Program-made: the position numbers and the translations under genes
DNA from: Saprospiraceae bacterium
Lineage (GTDB): Bacteria > Bacteroidota > Bacteroidia > Chitinophagales > Saprospiraceae
NCBI GenBank assembly: GCA_027009605.1
Contig: JALVCY010000695.1
Span: 1-19,485, forward strand
Reading direction: 5' to 3'
Length of the DNA: 19,485 bases
Part shown: piece after piece, positions 1-6,890 of the stretch
Layout of the letters: each line of letters begins with the position of its first letter
Numbering within the stretch: position 1 is the first letter of the stretch
Notes under the pieces: generated by a model
Told to the model about the DNA's origin: nothing
The model's database searches: none
What the model saw: the letters and a program-made list of their open reading frames with translations, nothing else

Positions 1-492
1 GTGATGAAGTAAAGTCCCAAATAAAAACCCAAATCATCTCAACCTGCGCAGCACTCAACAACGAAGTCCGCAGGACAAGTCTCAACAAGAGAGCCGAAGG
101 CGAACGTCTCAACTTTCTCAACTAGCGAAGCGATTCAACTAGCGAAGCTTGCGAGCGATTCAACTTTTTCAACTAAAAACCCAAACAAAAATCCAAATAT
201 CCAGTGATGAAGTAAAGTCCCAAATAAAAACCCAAATCATCTCAACCTGCGCAGCACTCAACAACGAAGTCCGCAGGACAAGTCTCAACAAGAGAGCCGA
301 AGGCGAACGTCTCAACTTTCTCAACTAGCGCAGCGAATCAACTTCTTCATCTTTCTCAACCACAAAAGTCAAGCATTCAGCAATAGAACCAAGAACAAAC
401 CTCTAACCAAGCCAAAGACCAAAAGCAGCTTGCTGCGTCCAAAAGACCAAAGACCAAAAGCGCCACCGGCGCGCACTAAAAACCAAAGACCA
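1..492. repeat. Gene-free repeat region with a 127-bp perfect direct repeat
   Basis: No credible coding region lies in this stretch. Positions 1-127 and 204-330 are identical over 127 bp. The spacer (128-203) and the flank 331-360 carry variants of a phrase 'actagcgaagcg.ttcaac'. The repeat is built from CTCAAC/TCAACT phrases interrupted by tiny inverted repeats such as gcc-gaa-ggc and cctgcg...cgcagg. From about 390 to 492 the phrase changes to 'ccaaagaccaaaag', interrupted by gcagc-tt-gctgc and gcgcc-acc-ggcgc. A reverse-complement relative of the left part lies at 5134-5190. The region follows the 3' end of radA on the minus strand. Confidence 0.9.
425..472 (-). terminator. Two small hairpins each followed by TTTTGG, downstream of radA
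   Basis: Reading the minus strand after the radA stop, a 5-bp stem (gcgcc/ggcgc, loop ggt, 460-472) is followed by TTTTGG. A second 5-bp stem (gcagc/gctgc, loop aa, 425-436) is also followed by TTTTGG. They could act as weak factor-independent terminators for radA, but the U-tracts are only four long. They may instead be ordinary members of the repeat phrase found here. Confidence 0.35.
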
Positions 493-1872
493 CTACCCAA
501 ACAACCGCTCATACAACTCCTCCACCTTGGCAAAAGCCACGACTTTAAGATGGTATTTCGATAGATCCAAGCCCTTTAAATTATACTTGGAGATAAACAT
601 CACTTCAAATCCAAGCCGGTCTGCTTCCTGAATGCGTTGTTCTATCCGGTTGACTGCTCTGATTTCTCCGGAAAGTCCCACTTCGCCCGCAAAGCAATAC
701 TTGGAGGGAATCGCTACATTCTCCAAAGAAGAAATTAAGGAGGAGATAATGGCCAAATCCAGTGCCGGATCTTCGATGCGGATACCGCCGGCAATATTGA
801 GAAAAACATCATTGAGTCCGAAGGGGAAATTGCCCCGCTTCTCTAAAACAGCCAGCAACATGGACAGACGCCGCAAATCAAAACCGGTGGCAGAGCGTTG
901 TGGATTGCCATATACGGCTCTGGTGACTAGCGCTTGGGTCTCAATCAACAACGGGCGCATACCTTCTAAGGTGGCTGCGATGGCACTCCCGCTCAAATCT
1001 TCTTCTTTTTGCGAAAGCAATAACTCGGAAGGGTTGGATACTTCTCGTAGGCCGGTAGCTTGCATCTCATAAATGCCCAACTCATCGGTCGAGCCAAAGC
1101 GATTTTTCAGGGAGCGCAAAATTCTATAGGTGTGATGGCGATCTCCTTCAAATTGGAGAACGGTATCGACAATGTGTTCCAAGAGTTTGGGGCCGGCAAT
1201 CCCGCCTTCTTTAGTGATGTGTCCAATCAGGACGATAGGGATGTTATTTTCTTTGGCGTAGCGTTGTAATTCGCCGGCACATTCTCTGATTTGAGACACG
1301 CTGCCGGGCATGGATTCAATCAAAGGCGAAGATAAAGTCTGGATAGAATCCACAACGATAAGAGCCGGCAGGAGCTCATTAGCCTGTCGAAAAATGTTTT
1401 CGGTGTTGGTTTCCGATAAAATGTAACAATCTGACGGCTTATCTAAGATTCGTGTGGCTCGCATTTTAATTTGCTGTTCACTCTCTTCTCCGGAGACATA
1501 AAGGACTTTTTCACGAATATTCAAGGCTACTTGGAGCATTAAGGTGGATTTGCCAATGCCGGGTTCACCACCAATCAAGACTAAAGATCCAGGTACAATA
1601 CCGCCACCAAGAATTCGATTAAATTCATTATCCGGTGTTTTTAGTCTAAAAAGAGCCGTTTTTTGGATTTCAGAGAGCTTTTTTGGGGTAGAAACAGATT
1701 TTTTTTCATTTTTCCCACGCCATAATTTTTTTATGCTGTCTTCTTTTGTTTCCTTTGCGATGACTTCTTCGACGAGCGTGTTCCATTCTTTACAAGAAGG
1801 GCACTGTCCTTGCCATCTAGGCGCACTAGCGCCACAATTTGTGCAAAAAAATGCTGTTTTTACTTTTGCCAA
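493..1872 (-). CDS. radA: DNA repair protein RadA (Sms), RecA-like ATPase
   Basis: RadA is a cytoplasmic hexameric DnaB-type helicase/ATPase that promotes branch migration and D-loop extension during homologous recombination. The 459-aa length is typical. In order: a C4 zinc finger (C10, C13, C24, C27); a RecA core with Walker A GGEPGIGKST at 101-110 and Walker B LIVVD at 171-175; the RadA-specific KNRFG motif at 256-260; and a C-terminal Lon-protease-like domain (about 285-459) containing RSATGFDLRR. The start codon is TTG at 1872-1870. An in-frame TAA lies seven codons upstream with no ATG between, and any later ATG would remove the zinc finger, so TTG is well supported. It is divergent from scpB. 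The identification is secure. Confidence 0.97.
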   Translation of the reverse strand: MAKVKTAFFCTNCGASAPRWQGQCPSCKEWNTLVEEVIAKETKEDSIKKLWRGKNEKKSVSTPKKLSEIQKTALFRLKTPDNEFNRILGGGIVPGSLVLIGGEPGIGKSTLMLQVALNIREKVLYVSGEESEQQIKMRATRILDKPSDCYILSETNTENIFRQANELLPALIVVDSIQTLSSPLIESMPGSVSQIRECAGELQRYAKENNIPIVLIGHITKEGGIAGPKLLEHIVDTVLQFEGDRHHTYRILRSLKNRFGSTDELGIYEMQATGLREVSNPSELLLSQKEEDLSGSAIAATLEGMRPLLIETQALVTRAVYGNPQRSATGFDLRRLSMLLAVLEKRGNFPFGLNDVFLNIAGGIRIEDPALDLAIISSLISSLENVAIPSKYCFAGEVGLSGEIRAVNRIEQRIQEADRLGFEVMFISKYNLKGLDLSKYHLKVVAFAKVEELYERLFG

Positions 1873-1902
1873 AACGTTGTTAACATTAAATTAAGAAAAA
1901 AA

Positions 1903-1919
1903 ACAGGAATTTATCCTGT
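1903..1919 (-). promoter_or_regulatory. Terminator-like hairpin in the radA leader
   Basis: On the minus strand acagga-taaat-tcctgt forms a 6-bp stem followed directly by eight T residues. It ends 30 nt before the radA TTG. In form it resembles a weak intrinsic terminator, but it sits between a possible radA promoter and the start codon. It could be an attenuator, or the end of an upstream minus-strand transcript. The stem is short, so function is uncertain. Confidence 0.35.
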
Positions 1920-1942
1920 CACAATTTGCGTCTTTTTGAAAA

Positions 1943-1973
1943 AAAATATACCTTTGTGCCATAATCAAGACAA
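1943..1973 (-). promoter_or_regulatory. radA: Possible radA promoter
   Basis: On the minus strand TTG (1973-1971) is followed after 20 nt by TATATTTT (1950-1943). This is close to the Bacteroidota sigma pattern TTTG-N17-20-TAnnTTTG but lacks the final G. It is correctly oriented about 70 nt upstream of the radA start. Confidence 0.35.
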
Positions 1974-1982
1974 CACAAGCTA

Positions 1983-2128
1983 AAAGAGCTTTTAAAAATA
2001 ATTGTTTTCATTTGGTTTTTTGGGGTTATGCAGGGTGCTACGTTTCGACGATAGTGCCCTGTTCTTATTTTTATCTGTGTATAACCCCAAATTCCATTTT
2101 TGCTCAAAAGTGTCTGTATGGGCTCTTT
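1983..2128. ncRNA. Candidate structured RNA between radA and scpB
   Basis: The radA-scpB spacer contains nested inverted repeats. The innermost hairpin is at 2031-2061: a 10-bp stem pairing cagggtgcta with tagtgccctg, with two G-U wobbles if read as plus-strand RNA. An enclosing perfect 11-bp stem pairs 2019-2029 (tttggggttat) with 2081-2091. A possible outer 7-bp stem pairs 1983-1989 (aaagagc) with 2122-2128. This gives a rod with large internal loops, about 146 nt. No protein is credible here. I do not recognise an RNA family, and the transcribed strand is undetermined. It could also be DNA structure or the remnant of a repeat. Confidence 0.4.
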
Positions 2129-2209
2129 AGTTATTTTGCATTCCCCTTCAAACCGGTATTCATCAGCAAAAAAATCCCCCCAATTTCACCAATAATCTCA
2201 CAAAGCGTG

Positions 2210-2217
2210 TAATTTTG
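2210..2217 (+). promoter_or_regulatory. scpB: scpB -7 promoter element TAATTTTG
   Basis: This is an exact match to the Bacteroidota -7 consensus TAnnTTTG, 11 nt before the scpB TTG start. It would give a very short or nearly absent 5' leader. A clear -33 element was not seen. Confidence 0.5.
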
Positions 2218-2228
2218 CCAAAAAAAAG

Positions 2229-2984
2229 TTGAAAAAACTAGCCCAACATATTGAAAGTCTGATTTTCGTTGCCGAATCTCCCATCAAATTTGCGGATATC
2301 CAAAGTGTTTTGGAGGAGTTGTTTGACGCAAAGGTAAAGAAAAAAGATATAGAAGCTGCGATTGAAGTCATTAAAACCAGATATGCTTTAGATGATTCGG
2401 CCATCGAATTGGTGCAAATTGCCGGTGGCTATCAATTTTTGACGAAAGGTGCCTTCCATAATACTGTCGGCATCCTGCTCAAACAAAATTCAAAAAAGAG
2501 ATTGTCAACCGCCGCACTCGAAACGCTTTCCATCGTTGCCTACAAACAGCCGACTACCAAAACAGAAGTTGAAGCCATTCGCGGAGTGAGCTGTGACTAT
2601 GCGATACATAAGCTCTTGGAAAAAGAGCTTATCGCAATGGTGGGGAGAGCAGATACGCCGGGGCGACCACTTCTTTATGCGACGAGTGAAAAATTTATGG
2701 ACTATTTTGGGCTCAAGGATTTGTCGGAGCTGCCCAAACCTAAAGAATTCAAGACCCACTCGAATACCATCGGGACACCGGAAAAAGAAGAAGATATCCA
2801 ATTTGTGGAAGTGACTCCGGTCGATTCGGCTATTGATCCGATTTTGGTAGTGGAATATGATTTATTGGATGCCACGGAATTAGCCGCAGCGGTCGAAAGG
2901 CATCAAAAAGCTCAAAGTCCGGATTTGGATTCTGCCGATGATGATTTTCAGGATACGATTATGATTGCGGATTATGAAGATTGA
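2229..2984 (+). CDS. scpB: Segregation and condensation protein B (ScpB)
   Basis: ScpB is the dimeric kite subunit of the SMC-ScpA-ScpB condensin that compacts and segregates the chromosome. Two winged-helix domains are visible. Family signatures include ALETLSIVAYKQP (about 96-108), EVEAIRGV (113-120), GRADTPGRPLLY (139-150) and the DYFGLKDLSELP end of the conserved core (158-169). The 251-aa protein is longer than the usual 180-200 aa because of an acidic, probably disordered tail from about residue 175, ending in a D/E-rich stretch. The start is TTG: the frame has a TAA at 2193 and no ATG in between, and the product begins with the expected helix LAQHIESLIFVAESP. scpA is not in the window. 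It converges on the TPR kinase with a 28-bp gap. Confidence 0.95.
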   Translation: MKKLAQHIESLIFVAESPIKFADIQSVLEELFDAKVKKKDIEAAIEVIKTRYALDDSAIELVQIAGGYQFLTKGAFHNTVGILLKQNSKKRLSTAALETLSIVAYKQPTTKTEVEAIRGVSCDYAIHKLLEKELIAMVGRADTPGRPLLYATSEKFMDYFGLKDLSELPKPKEFKTHSNTIGTPEKEEDIQFVEVTPVDSAIDPILVVEYDLLDATELAAAVERHQKAQSPDLDSADDDFQDTIMIADYED

Positions 2985-3012
2985 TGAGTGGGGATGCGTA
3001 CATCTTTACGAA

Positions 3013-4902
3013 TCATACATCCGAAATAATGGGCAGTCTGAAAGTGACCCGGGTACCCTTTGTGTCTTGATTTTTTTTAGACACATCTTCTACGACTAAG
3101 ACGATATTTTTGCGTAGCTTCTTGTTGAGCACTTCCAAGCGGTCTTTAGTGATTTGGATGGATCTGGAATTGTGTTTGTGGATATTTTGGGTTTGGGAAT
3201 CAATCCCAACGCCGTTGTCTTTGATGGTAAATTGGATTTGTTGGTCAATTTTGTCAACTTTTATGTCGATATGTCCGCCTTCTTTTTTACCGGAAAAGCC
3301 GTGTTTGATGGCATTTTCCAGAAAGGGCTGCATCAACATCGGGGGCACAAAAACTTTTTCTTGAGAAATGGTGGGGTCACAAGAGATGTGGTAATCAAAT
3401 AAATGGCCATGCCGGAGCTTTTCCAAGCGAAGATAGTGTTCGATGGATTCTAATTCATCTGCCAGGGGGACATATTCTTGGCTGGAACTCTCTAGGATAG
3501 AACGCATCAGCTTGGCAAAGGATGACAAATAGACCGCCCCGGCTTCAATCCCGTTTTTAAGTGTGAATGACTGAATCGCTGTCAAAGCATTGAACAGAAA
3601 ATGTGGTTTGATTTGGGCACGGAGCAATCTTTGTTCGAGTTCCAGATTGTGTTGGGTTGCTTGTAATCTTTTGGTTCGGAAATACAACCAACTCACCACG
3701 CCTAATAATAAACTAATCGCCAAAATTCCGAAAATAATAGCGCGGCTCATTTTCTTATCTTTGGCCAGAAGGGCGATTTTCCGGTCTTTTAATTCGGATT
3801 GATATTGGGCGGTTAGTTCTTCGATTTGTTTTTTGACCGCAAGGCCTTCGATACTATCTTTGACAGCGATGTAAGACCGGTAATAAAGCAATGCTTGTGC
3901 CGGTTGGTTGAGTTTTTCGTAAGACTCGGAAATCGCTAAAAGGATTTCGGATTTTATATTTCCGCTTTCGCTAAAATGGCTATTCTTTAGTGCTTTGTCA
4001 AAAAAGGTTAATGCCTTTTGGTGCGCCCCCAAGCCTTGATAAACTTTGCCTAGGCTCATGTAGGTATTGGGCAAATTATATTTATAATGTTCGGCTATCG
4101 GTAGGATGTATTGTAGTGTTTTTTCGGCTTGCGCAAAATTATGCTGATCCAAATAGATTAGACCCAAGACGCCGTAGGCATTGATTAAGCCGGTAGAGTC
4201 TTTGGCGCGTTCAAATCGAGCAATTGATTTTTGGGCAAAATCAAAGGCTTGTTTATCATTCTTTAGATCAAGGTAAATGTTGGCGATGCTCTGTAAATAA
4301 TGCCCCACTTCACTGTCCGAGCCTGATTTTTCTCGCAAGTTTAAGGCATATTGATAATGAACCAACGCCGTATCTAATTTGGCTATCTTTCGATAGATCA
4401 TGCCTAAGTTGTGGTTGGCAGCAGCCATTCCTTCTTCAAAATTCAGGTCAGTATAAATTTTTAAAGAAGCCTGAAAAGCCCGGACGGCTTCGGGGAATTT
4501 TCCGATTGATTTGTTGGTAATCCCGATGGCATTGTATTCGTTGGCAGCATCTTTTTTGCGATGATGAGCCAGAGCATAGTCTTTTGCTGTGGTAAAACTT
4601 TGGATGGCTTGGTCATATTTGGCCTGCTCAAAATAGCTTCGACCGAGGATGAAATAGGCATCATTGACTCCCTGATGGTTTTGAGCTTGCGCAAAAAAAT
4701 GAATGGCGAGATTTAGGTTTTTTTGAGTTGCCGGATAGTCTCTTTTTTTCCAAAAGGCCCGGCCTAATTCATAATAGATTTCTCCTTTGGCTTGGGGGGT
4801 GGCTTCGGTGAGTTCATTTTTCAGGCTGTCAATCGGGTTGGCGAAAGCTTGCCCCATCAATCCCAAAAACAAGAATGGCGTTATCCATTTGAGATACATC
4901 AT
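3013..4902 (-). CDS. TPR-containing LytS/YehU-type sensor histidine kinase
   Basis: This is a membrane sensor kinase of 629 aa. In order: a signal peptide (1-21, AFA before N22); a periplasmic region of tandem tetratricopeptide repeats (about 38-345), probably the sensor; a coiled segment (about 352-385); one transmembrane helix (388-407); a His_kinase domain with QIKPHFLFNAL and the phosphoacceptor H434; and a HATPase domain with the N-box ENAIKHG (529-535) and G-box DNGVGID (562-568). The second glycine-rich box is replaced by HNSRSIQITKDRL. The family normally partners with a LytTR response regulator, but none is adjacent: scpB lies downstream, convergently. The ATG at 4902 is followed immediately by a second ATG. 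The signal it senses cannot be told from the sequence. Confidence 0.92.
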   Translation of the reverse strand: MMYLKWITPFLFLGLMGQAFANPIDSLKNELTEATPQAKGEIYYELGRAFWKKRDYPATQKNLNLAIHFFAQAQNHQGVNDAYFILGRSYFEQAKYDQAIQSFTTAKDYALAHHRKKDAANEYNAIGITNKSIGKFPEAVRAFQASLKIYTDLNFEEGMAAANHNLGMIYRKIAKLDTALVHYQYALNLREKSGSDSEVGHYLQSIANIYLDLKNDKQAFDFAQKSIARFERAKDSTGLINAYGVLGLIYLDQHNFAQAEKTLQYILPIAEHYKYNLPNTYMSLGKVYQGLGAHQKALTFFDKALKNSHFSESGNIKSEILLAISESYEKLNQPAQALLYYRSYIAVKDSIEGLAVKKQIEELTAQYQSELKDRKIALLAKDKKMSRAIIFGILAISLLLGVVSWLYFRTKRLQATQHNLELEQRLLRAQIKPHFLFNALTAIQSFTLKNGIEAGAVYLSSFAKLMRSILESSSQEYVPLADELESIEHYLRLEKLRHGHLFDYHISCDPTISQEKVFVPPMLMQPFLENAIKHGFSGKKEGGHIDIKVDKIDQQIQFTIKDNGVGIDSQTQNIHKHNSRSIQITKDRLEVLNKKLRKNIVLVVEDVSKKNQDTKGTRVTFRLPIISDV

Positions 4903-5073
4903 AGCTGATGAAATTTAATAAGTGGACAATAAATGAACTGGATTAGCCCCCTGAACTAGAAGGTCTAAAACCTAAACCGGAAAGCGTAGAACCCACGAAG
5001 TTCCCTTTGACAAGTCAAATCGACCTGAGTACAACGCGGCAGTGACCATTCGATGGTAATGAGTTGATTGATG
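4903..5073 (-). promoter_or_regulatory. Long structured leader of the TPR kinase gene
   Basis: If transcription starts just after the -7 element at 5074-5081, the kinase mRNA has a leader of about 165 nt. It contains several short perfect stems: accat/atggt (5045-5057); tttgac/gtcaaa (5006-5019); gaac/gttc inside aaag/cttt (4981-5008); and aggt/acct (4961-4973). The aggtc block at 4961-4965 could instead pair with gacct at 5022-5026, giving mutually exclusive folds. I do not recognise a known riboswitch class. Confidence 0.4.
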
Positions 5074-5081
5074 CAAAGATA
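5074..5081 (-). promoter_or_regulatory. -7 promoter element TATCTTTG upstream of the kinase leader
   Basis: This is an exact TAnnTTTG match on the minus strand, about 170 nt upstream of the kinase ATG. A convincing -33 element was not seen. Confidence 0.45.
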
Positions 5082-5133
5082 TATATATTATTAGAATTTA
5101 TTTGTTTCTTTTGTGGTTTGGGAAGTTGAAGAA

Positions 5134-5190
5134 GTTGATTCGCTCGCAAGCTTCGCTAGTTGAAGAAGTTGATTCGCTTCGCTAGTTGAG
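5134..5190. repeat. Inverted relative of the left-end repeat
   Basis: Two tandem variants of 'gttgattcgct...cgctagttga' are present. The reverse complement matches phrases at about 115-165 and 324-345. The units contain the self-complementary core agcgaagcttgcgagcg. The surrounding 5100-5300 stretch holds only low-complexity phrases, such as repeated 'attcgatattc', and no gene. Confidence 0.75.
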
Positions 5191-5308
5191 AGATTTGGAT
5201 TTTTGATTGGGGGTTTATTTCATCATTCGATATTCGGGATTCTGCATTCGATATTCTGTTGGTTGAGAAAGTTGTAAGATTTTTTAGCCGCCTACCCGTT
5301 ACACCGTT

Positions 5309-5487
5309 GAGTCTGCTCCGAAAAGTCAATACAGTCAAAAATTAAAGCACGTAACAAAATTTTATTCTGTTTACCTTAACTCCTCACTTCTTAGGGGGAT
5401 TTAGGGGGTTAAAATATGAGCGAAAACAGAATAAAATTTTGTGGACTTAAGAACAAACCACTACTCTCGACTTTTCGGAGCAAGCTC
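5309..5487. mobile_element. Candidate MITE-like element with nested inverted repeats
   Basis: The outer arms are 14-bp perfect inverted repeats (5314-5327 tgctccgaaaagtc and 5469-5482), extendable to 19 nt with two mismatches (5309-5327/5469-5487). Inside is a second perfect 19-bp inverted repeat (5354-5372 and 5424-5442). The element is flanked by 13-bp direct copies of ccgttacaccgtt (5296-5308 and 5489-5501). There is no coding capacity. The direct repeats may be a target duplication, or may reflect insertion into an octamer array already made of that sequence. Confidence 0.5.
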
Positions 5488-5504
5488 ACCGTTACACCGT
5501 TCAT

Positions 5505-5590
5505 CTGCCTTCGGCGTTCAAGTGGCAAGATTTCTTTCCTGCCTTCCTTTAACCTTTGACCCTTGACCCTTGACCTTTAATTGCTGCCTT
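5505..5590. repeat. Dispersed repeat module, inverted relative of 6960-7085
   Basis: This stretch contains tgccttcggcgttcaag and a (cccttga)-type heptamer series (about 5550-5578). The reverse complement of both, in the same order relative to the octamer array, occurs at 6961-7080. There is no gene. Confidence 0.7.
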
Positions 5591-5591
5591 C

Positions 5592-5674
5592 CCGTTACAC
5601 CGTTATACCGTTATACCGTTACACCGCTATACCGTTACACCGCTACACCGTTACACCGCTACACCGTTAGCGGT
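5592..5674. repeat. Octamer tandem array (ccgttaca/ccgttata/ccgctaca)
   Basis: About ten copies of an 8-bp unit with T/C variation at fixed places begin a few bases beyond the queD stop codon (minus strand). In the queD transcription direction the unit reads taacggtg/tagcggtg, so stop codons occur in all three frames. A related array in the other orientation lies at about 6980-7025. Confidence 0.9.
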
Positions 5675-5679
5675 CTCTA

Positions 5680-6087
5680 TCAGGCCGGATATTCTACGAA
5701 ATTACGAGGCGTTTCGTAGAGGCGGACAGAGAGTGCTAAATTTTCGGGTAAGTGTTTTCTGAGAATATTCCAAATAACAAAGCAGATGTGCTCGGCAGTG
5801 GGGACAAGGCCCTGCATTTCCGGAACATCTACATTTAGATTTTTATGGTCAAAGCGGTCTTCGATTTGAACTTTGATAATTTCTTTTAATTCTTTTAAAT
5901 CAAACAAATAGCCGGTATCCGGATTGACTTCTCCGGTCAGTTTGACGACTAGGTCATAATTATGTCCATGATAATTGGGGTAAGCACAAGGCCCAAATAC
6001 ATCTATATTCTTTTCATCTGTCCACCCGGCATTAAAAATCCGGTGGGCAGCATTAAAATGGGCTTTTCTAAATACAGATATACGCAT
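5680..6087 (-). CDS. queD: 6-pyruvoyl-tetrahydropterin synthase / QueD family protein
   Basis: This is probably 6-carboxy-5,6,7,8-tetrahydropterin synthase, which converts 7,8-dihydroneopterin triphosphate in queuosine (7-deazaguanine) biosynthesis. From the ATG at 6087 the protein is 135 aa, a normal length. Zinc ligands H15, H40 and H42 are present (FNAAH and YHGHNY). The nucleophile C34 is in FGPC, the D80-H81 pair in RFDH, and the pterin-anchoring E125 in ETPRN. A TTG two codons upstream (6093) is possible, but the ATG is preferred. The PTPS family also includes biopterin enzymes, and no other que gene is nearby, so the pathway is inferred. The gene sits alone between repeat-rich blocks. 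Confidence 0.9.
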   Translation of the reverse strand: MRISVFRKAHFNAAHRIFNAGWTDEKNIDVFGPCAYPNYHGHNYDLVVKLTGEVNPDTGYLFDLKELKEIIKVQIEDRFDHKNLNVDVPEMQGLVPTAEHICFVIWNILRKHLPENLALSVRLYETPRNFVEYPA

Positions 6088-6326
6088 GGACAAGATAGAT
6101 TAGTGGATGAGGACAACGTTCTTGTAGTTAACACGATTCGCCCGTAGTTTGTTGAGATGAATCTTAAATGGAGCACTGGGCGCAGTCGGAGTTTGTCCCC
6201 ATCTGACCCTTTTTGATAATTTATAATTGTCGCAAGTTTCCGGAAAAACATAAAAACTTAGGCTCATGGTTTTTATTTAGTTTTTTTTACCCCCAAATTT
6301 GCTTTAAGGTCCGGAAGTAACCGGGC

Positions 6327-6585
6327 TACCGGGTGGCAAATTTGACCCCACCAGCGTGGTACATGCGGGACATACATACACGACAGGCATAGTTTAGTTA
6401 TGAATTTGCTTTGATTAAATTTATAACTATATAATTATCAGTGATTTACGGTGTGCAATCAAACAGTAAGAAAACTCCAAAAAATCTAGTACCAACAAAC
6501 ATTCAATAGTCTTCTAATTGAATGTCGCGGTTGTAAGTCGTGTATGTCCCCCTTTGGATGGGGCAAATTTGCCCGGCCTACTACC
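6327..6585. mobile_element. Candidate degenerate inverted-repeat element
   Basis: The two ends are related inverted sequences. The left end is taccgggtggcaaatttg (6327-6344) and the right end includes the palindrome gggcaaatttgccc (6561-6574), followed by ggccta. Further in, gggacatacatacacgac (6367-6384) is mirrored by gtcgtgtatgtccc (6537-6550), apart from a 4-nt insertion. A 9-bp hairpin, acattcaat/attgaatgt, lies at 6499-6525. It has no coding capacity and may be a decayed non-autonomous transposon. I saw no target duplication. Confidence 0.35.
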
Positions 6586-6712
6586 AAGATAACCACAGGC
6601 TTTTTAGAAAATTTGGGGGAGGAGATATCACCAATGCCAAAAGAACAAATGACCCGGTTTTCGCCATATTTAAGTTGAGCGCATTTCAATCTAAACCAAT
6701 TCCTTTTTTTCT

Positions 6713-6835
6713 GTAACTGTTTAGGTGCTCCAATTTTAAGGCAAAAAATAGGCATTTTTGTGTATGTTGACGTAGGGACGCACGGATGTGCGTCCCTACG
6801 TGAGAAAAATTTAGCCAAAACAGGCGCATAAAGGG
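6713..6835. repeat. Dispersed hairpin-cassette repeat, copy A
   Basis: A 58-nt left frame (6713-6770) and a 35-nt right frame (6801-6835) match copy B at 19361-19485 with 6 and 3 mismatches. Between them lies a 30-nt perfect hairpin with 13-bp arms (cgtagggacgcac, loop ggat, 6771-6800). Copy B has an unrelated structured core at this place. Confidence 0.85.
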
Positions 6836-6890
6836 CATTTTTTGACCAAAATAGTGGATGCCAAAATAGTTACTTTTTTTCTTAGTGCAG

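Noticed and set aside
1..330. Possible CRISPR or phage-type array
   Set aside because: There are only two long repeats of 127 bp with a phrase-like spacer, no regular 25-40-bp repeats and no cas genes.
1919..2107. 62-codon minus-strand reading frame in the radA-scpB spacer
   Set aside because: It overlaps the nested inverted repeats. Its composition is atypical of protein and it resembles no family I know.
4960..5003. Thiamine pyrophosphate riboswitch on the plus strand
   Set aside because: A 'cctaaaccggaaagcgtag' stretch vaguely recalls the TPP core, but the CUGAGA element and correct stems are missing, and the strand does not face a thiamine gene.
5592..5674. Octamer array as an origin or iteron set
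   Set aside because: There is no replication initiator gene and no DnaA-box pattern. The same units occur as scattered low-complexity phrases elsewhere in the window.
6486..6818. 110-codon minus-strand reading frame
   Set aside because: It runs through the palindromic core of the dispersed hairpin repeat and part of the inverted-repeat element. It has no recognisable domain, and copy B of the repeat has a different core.
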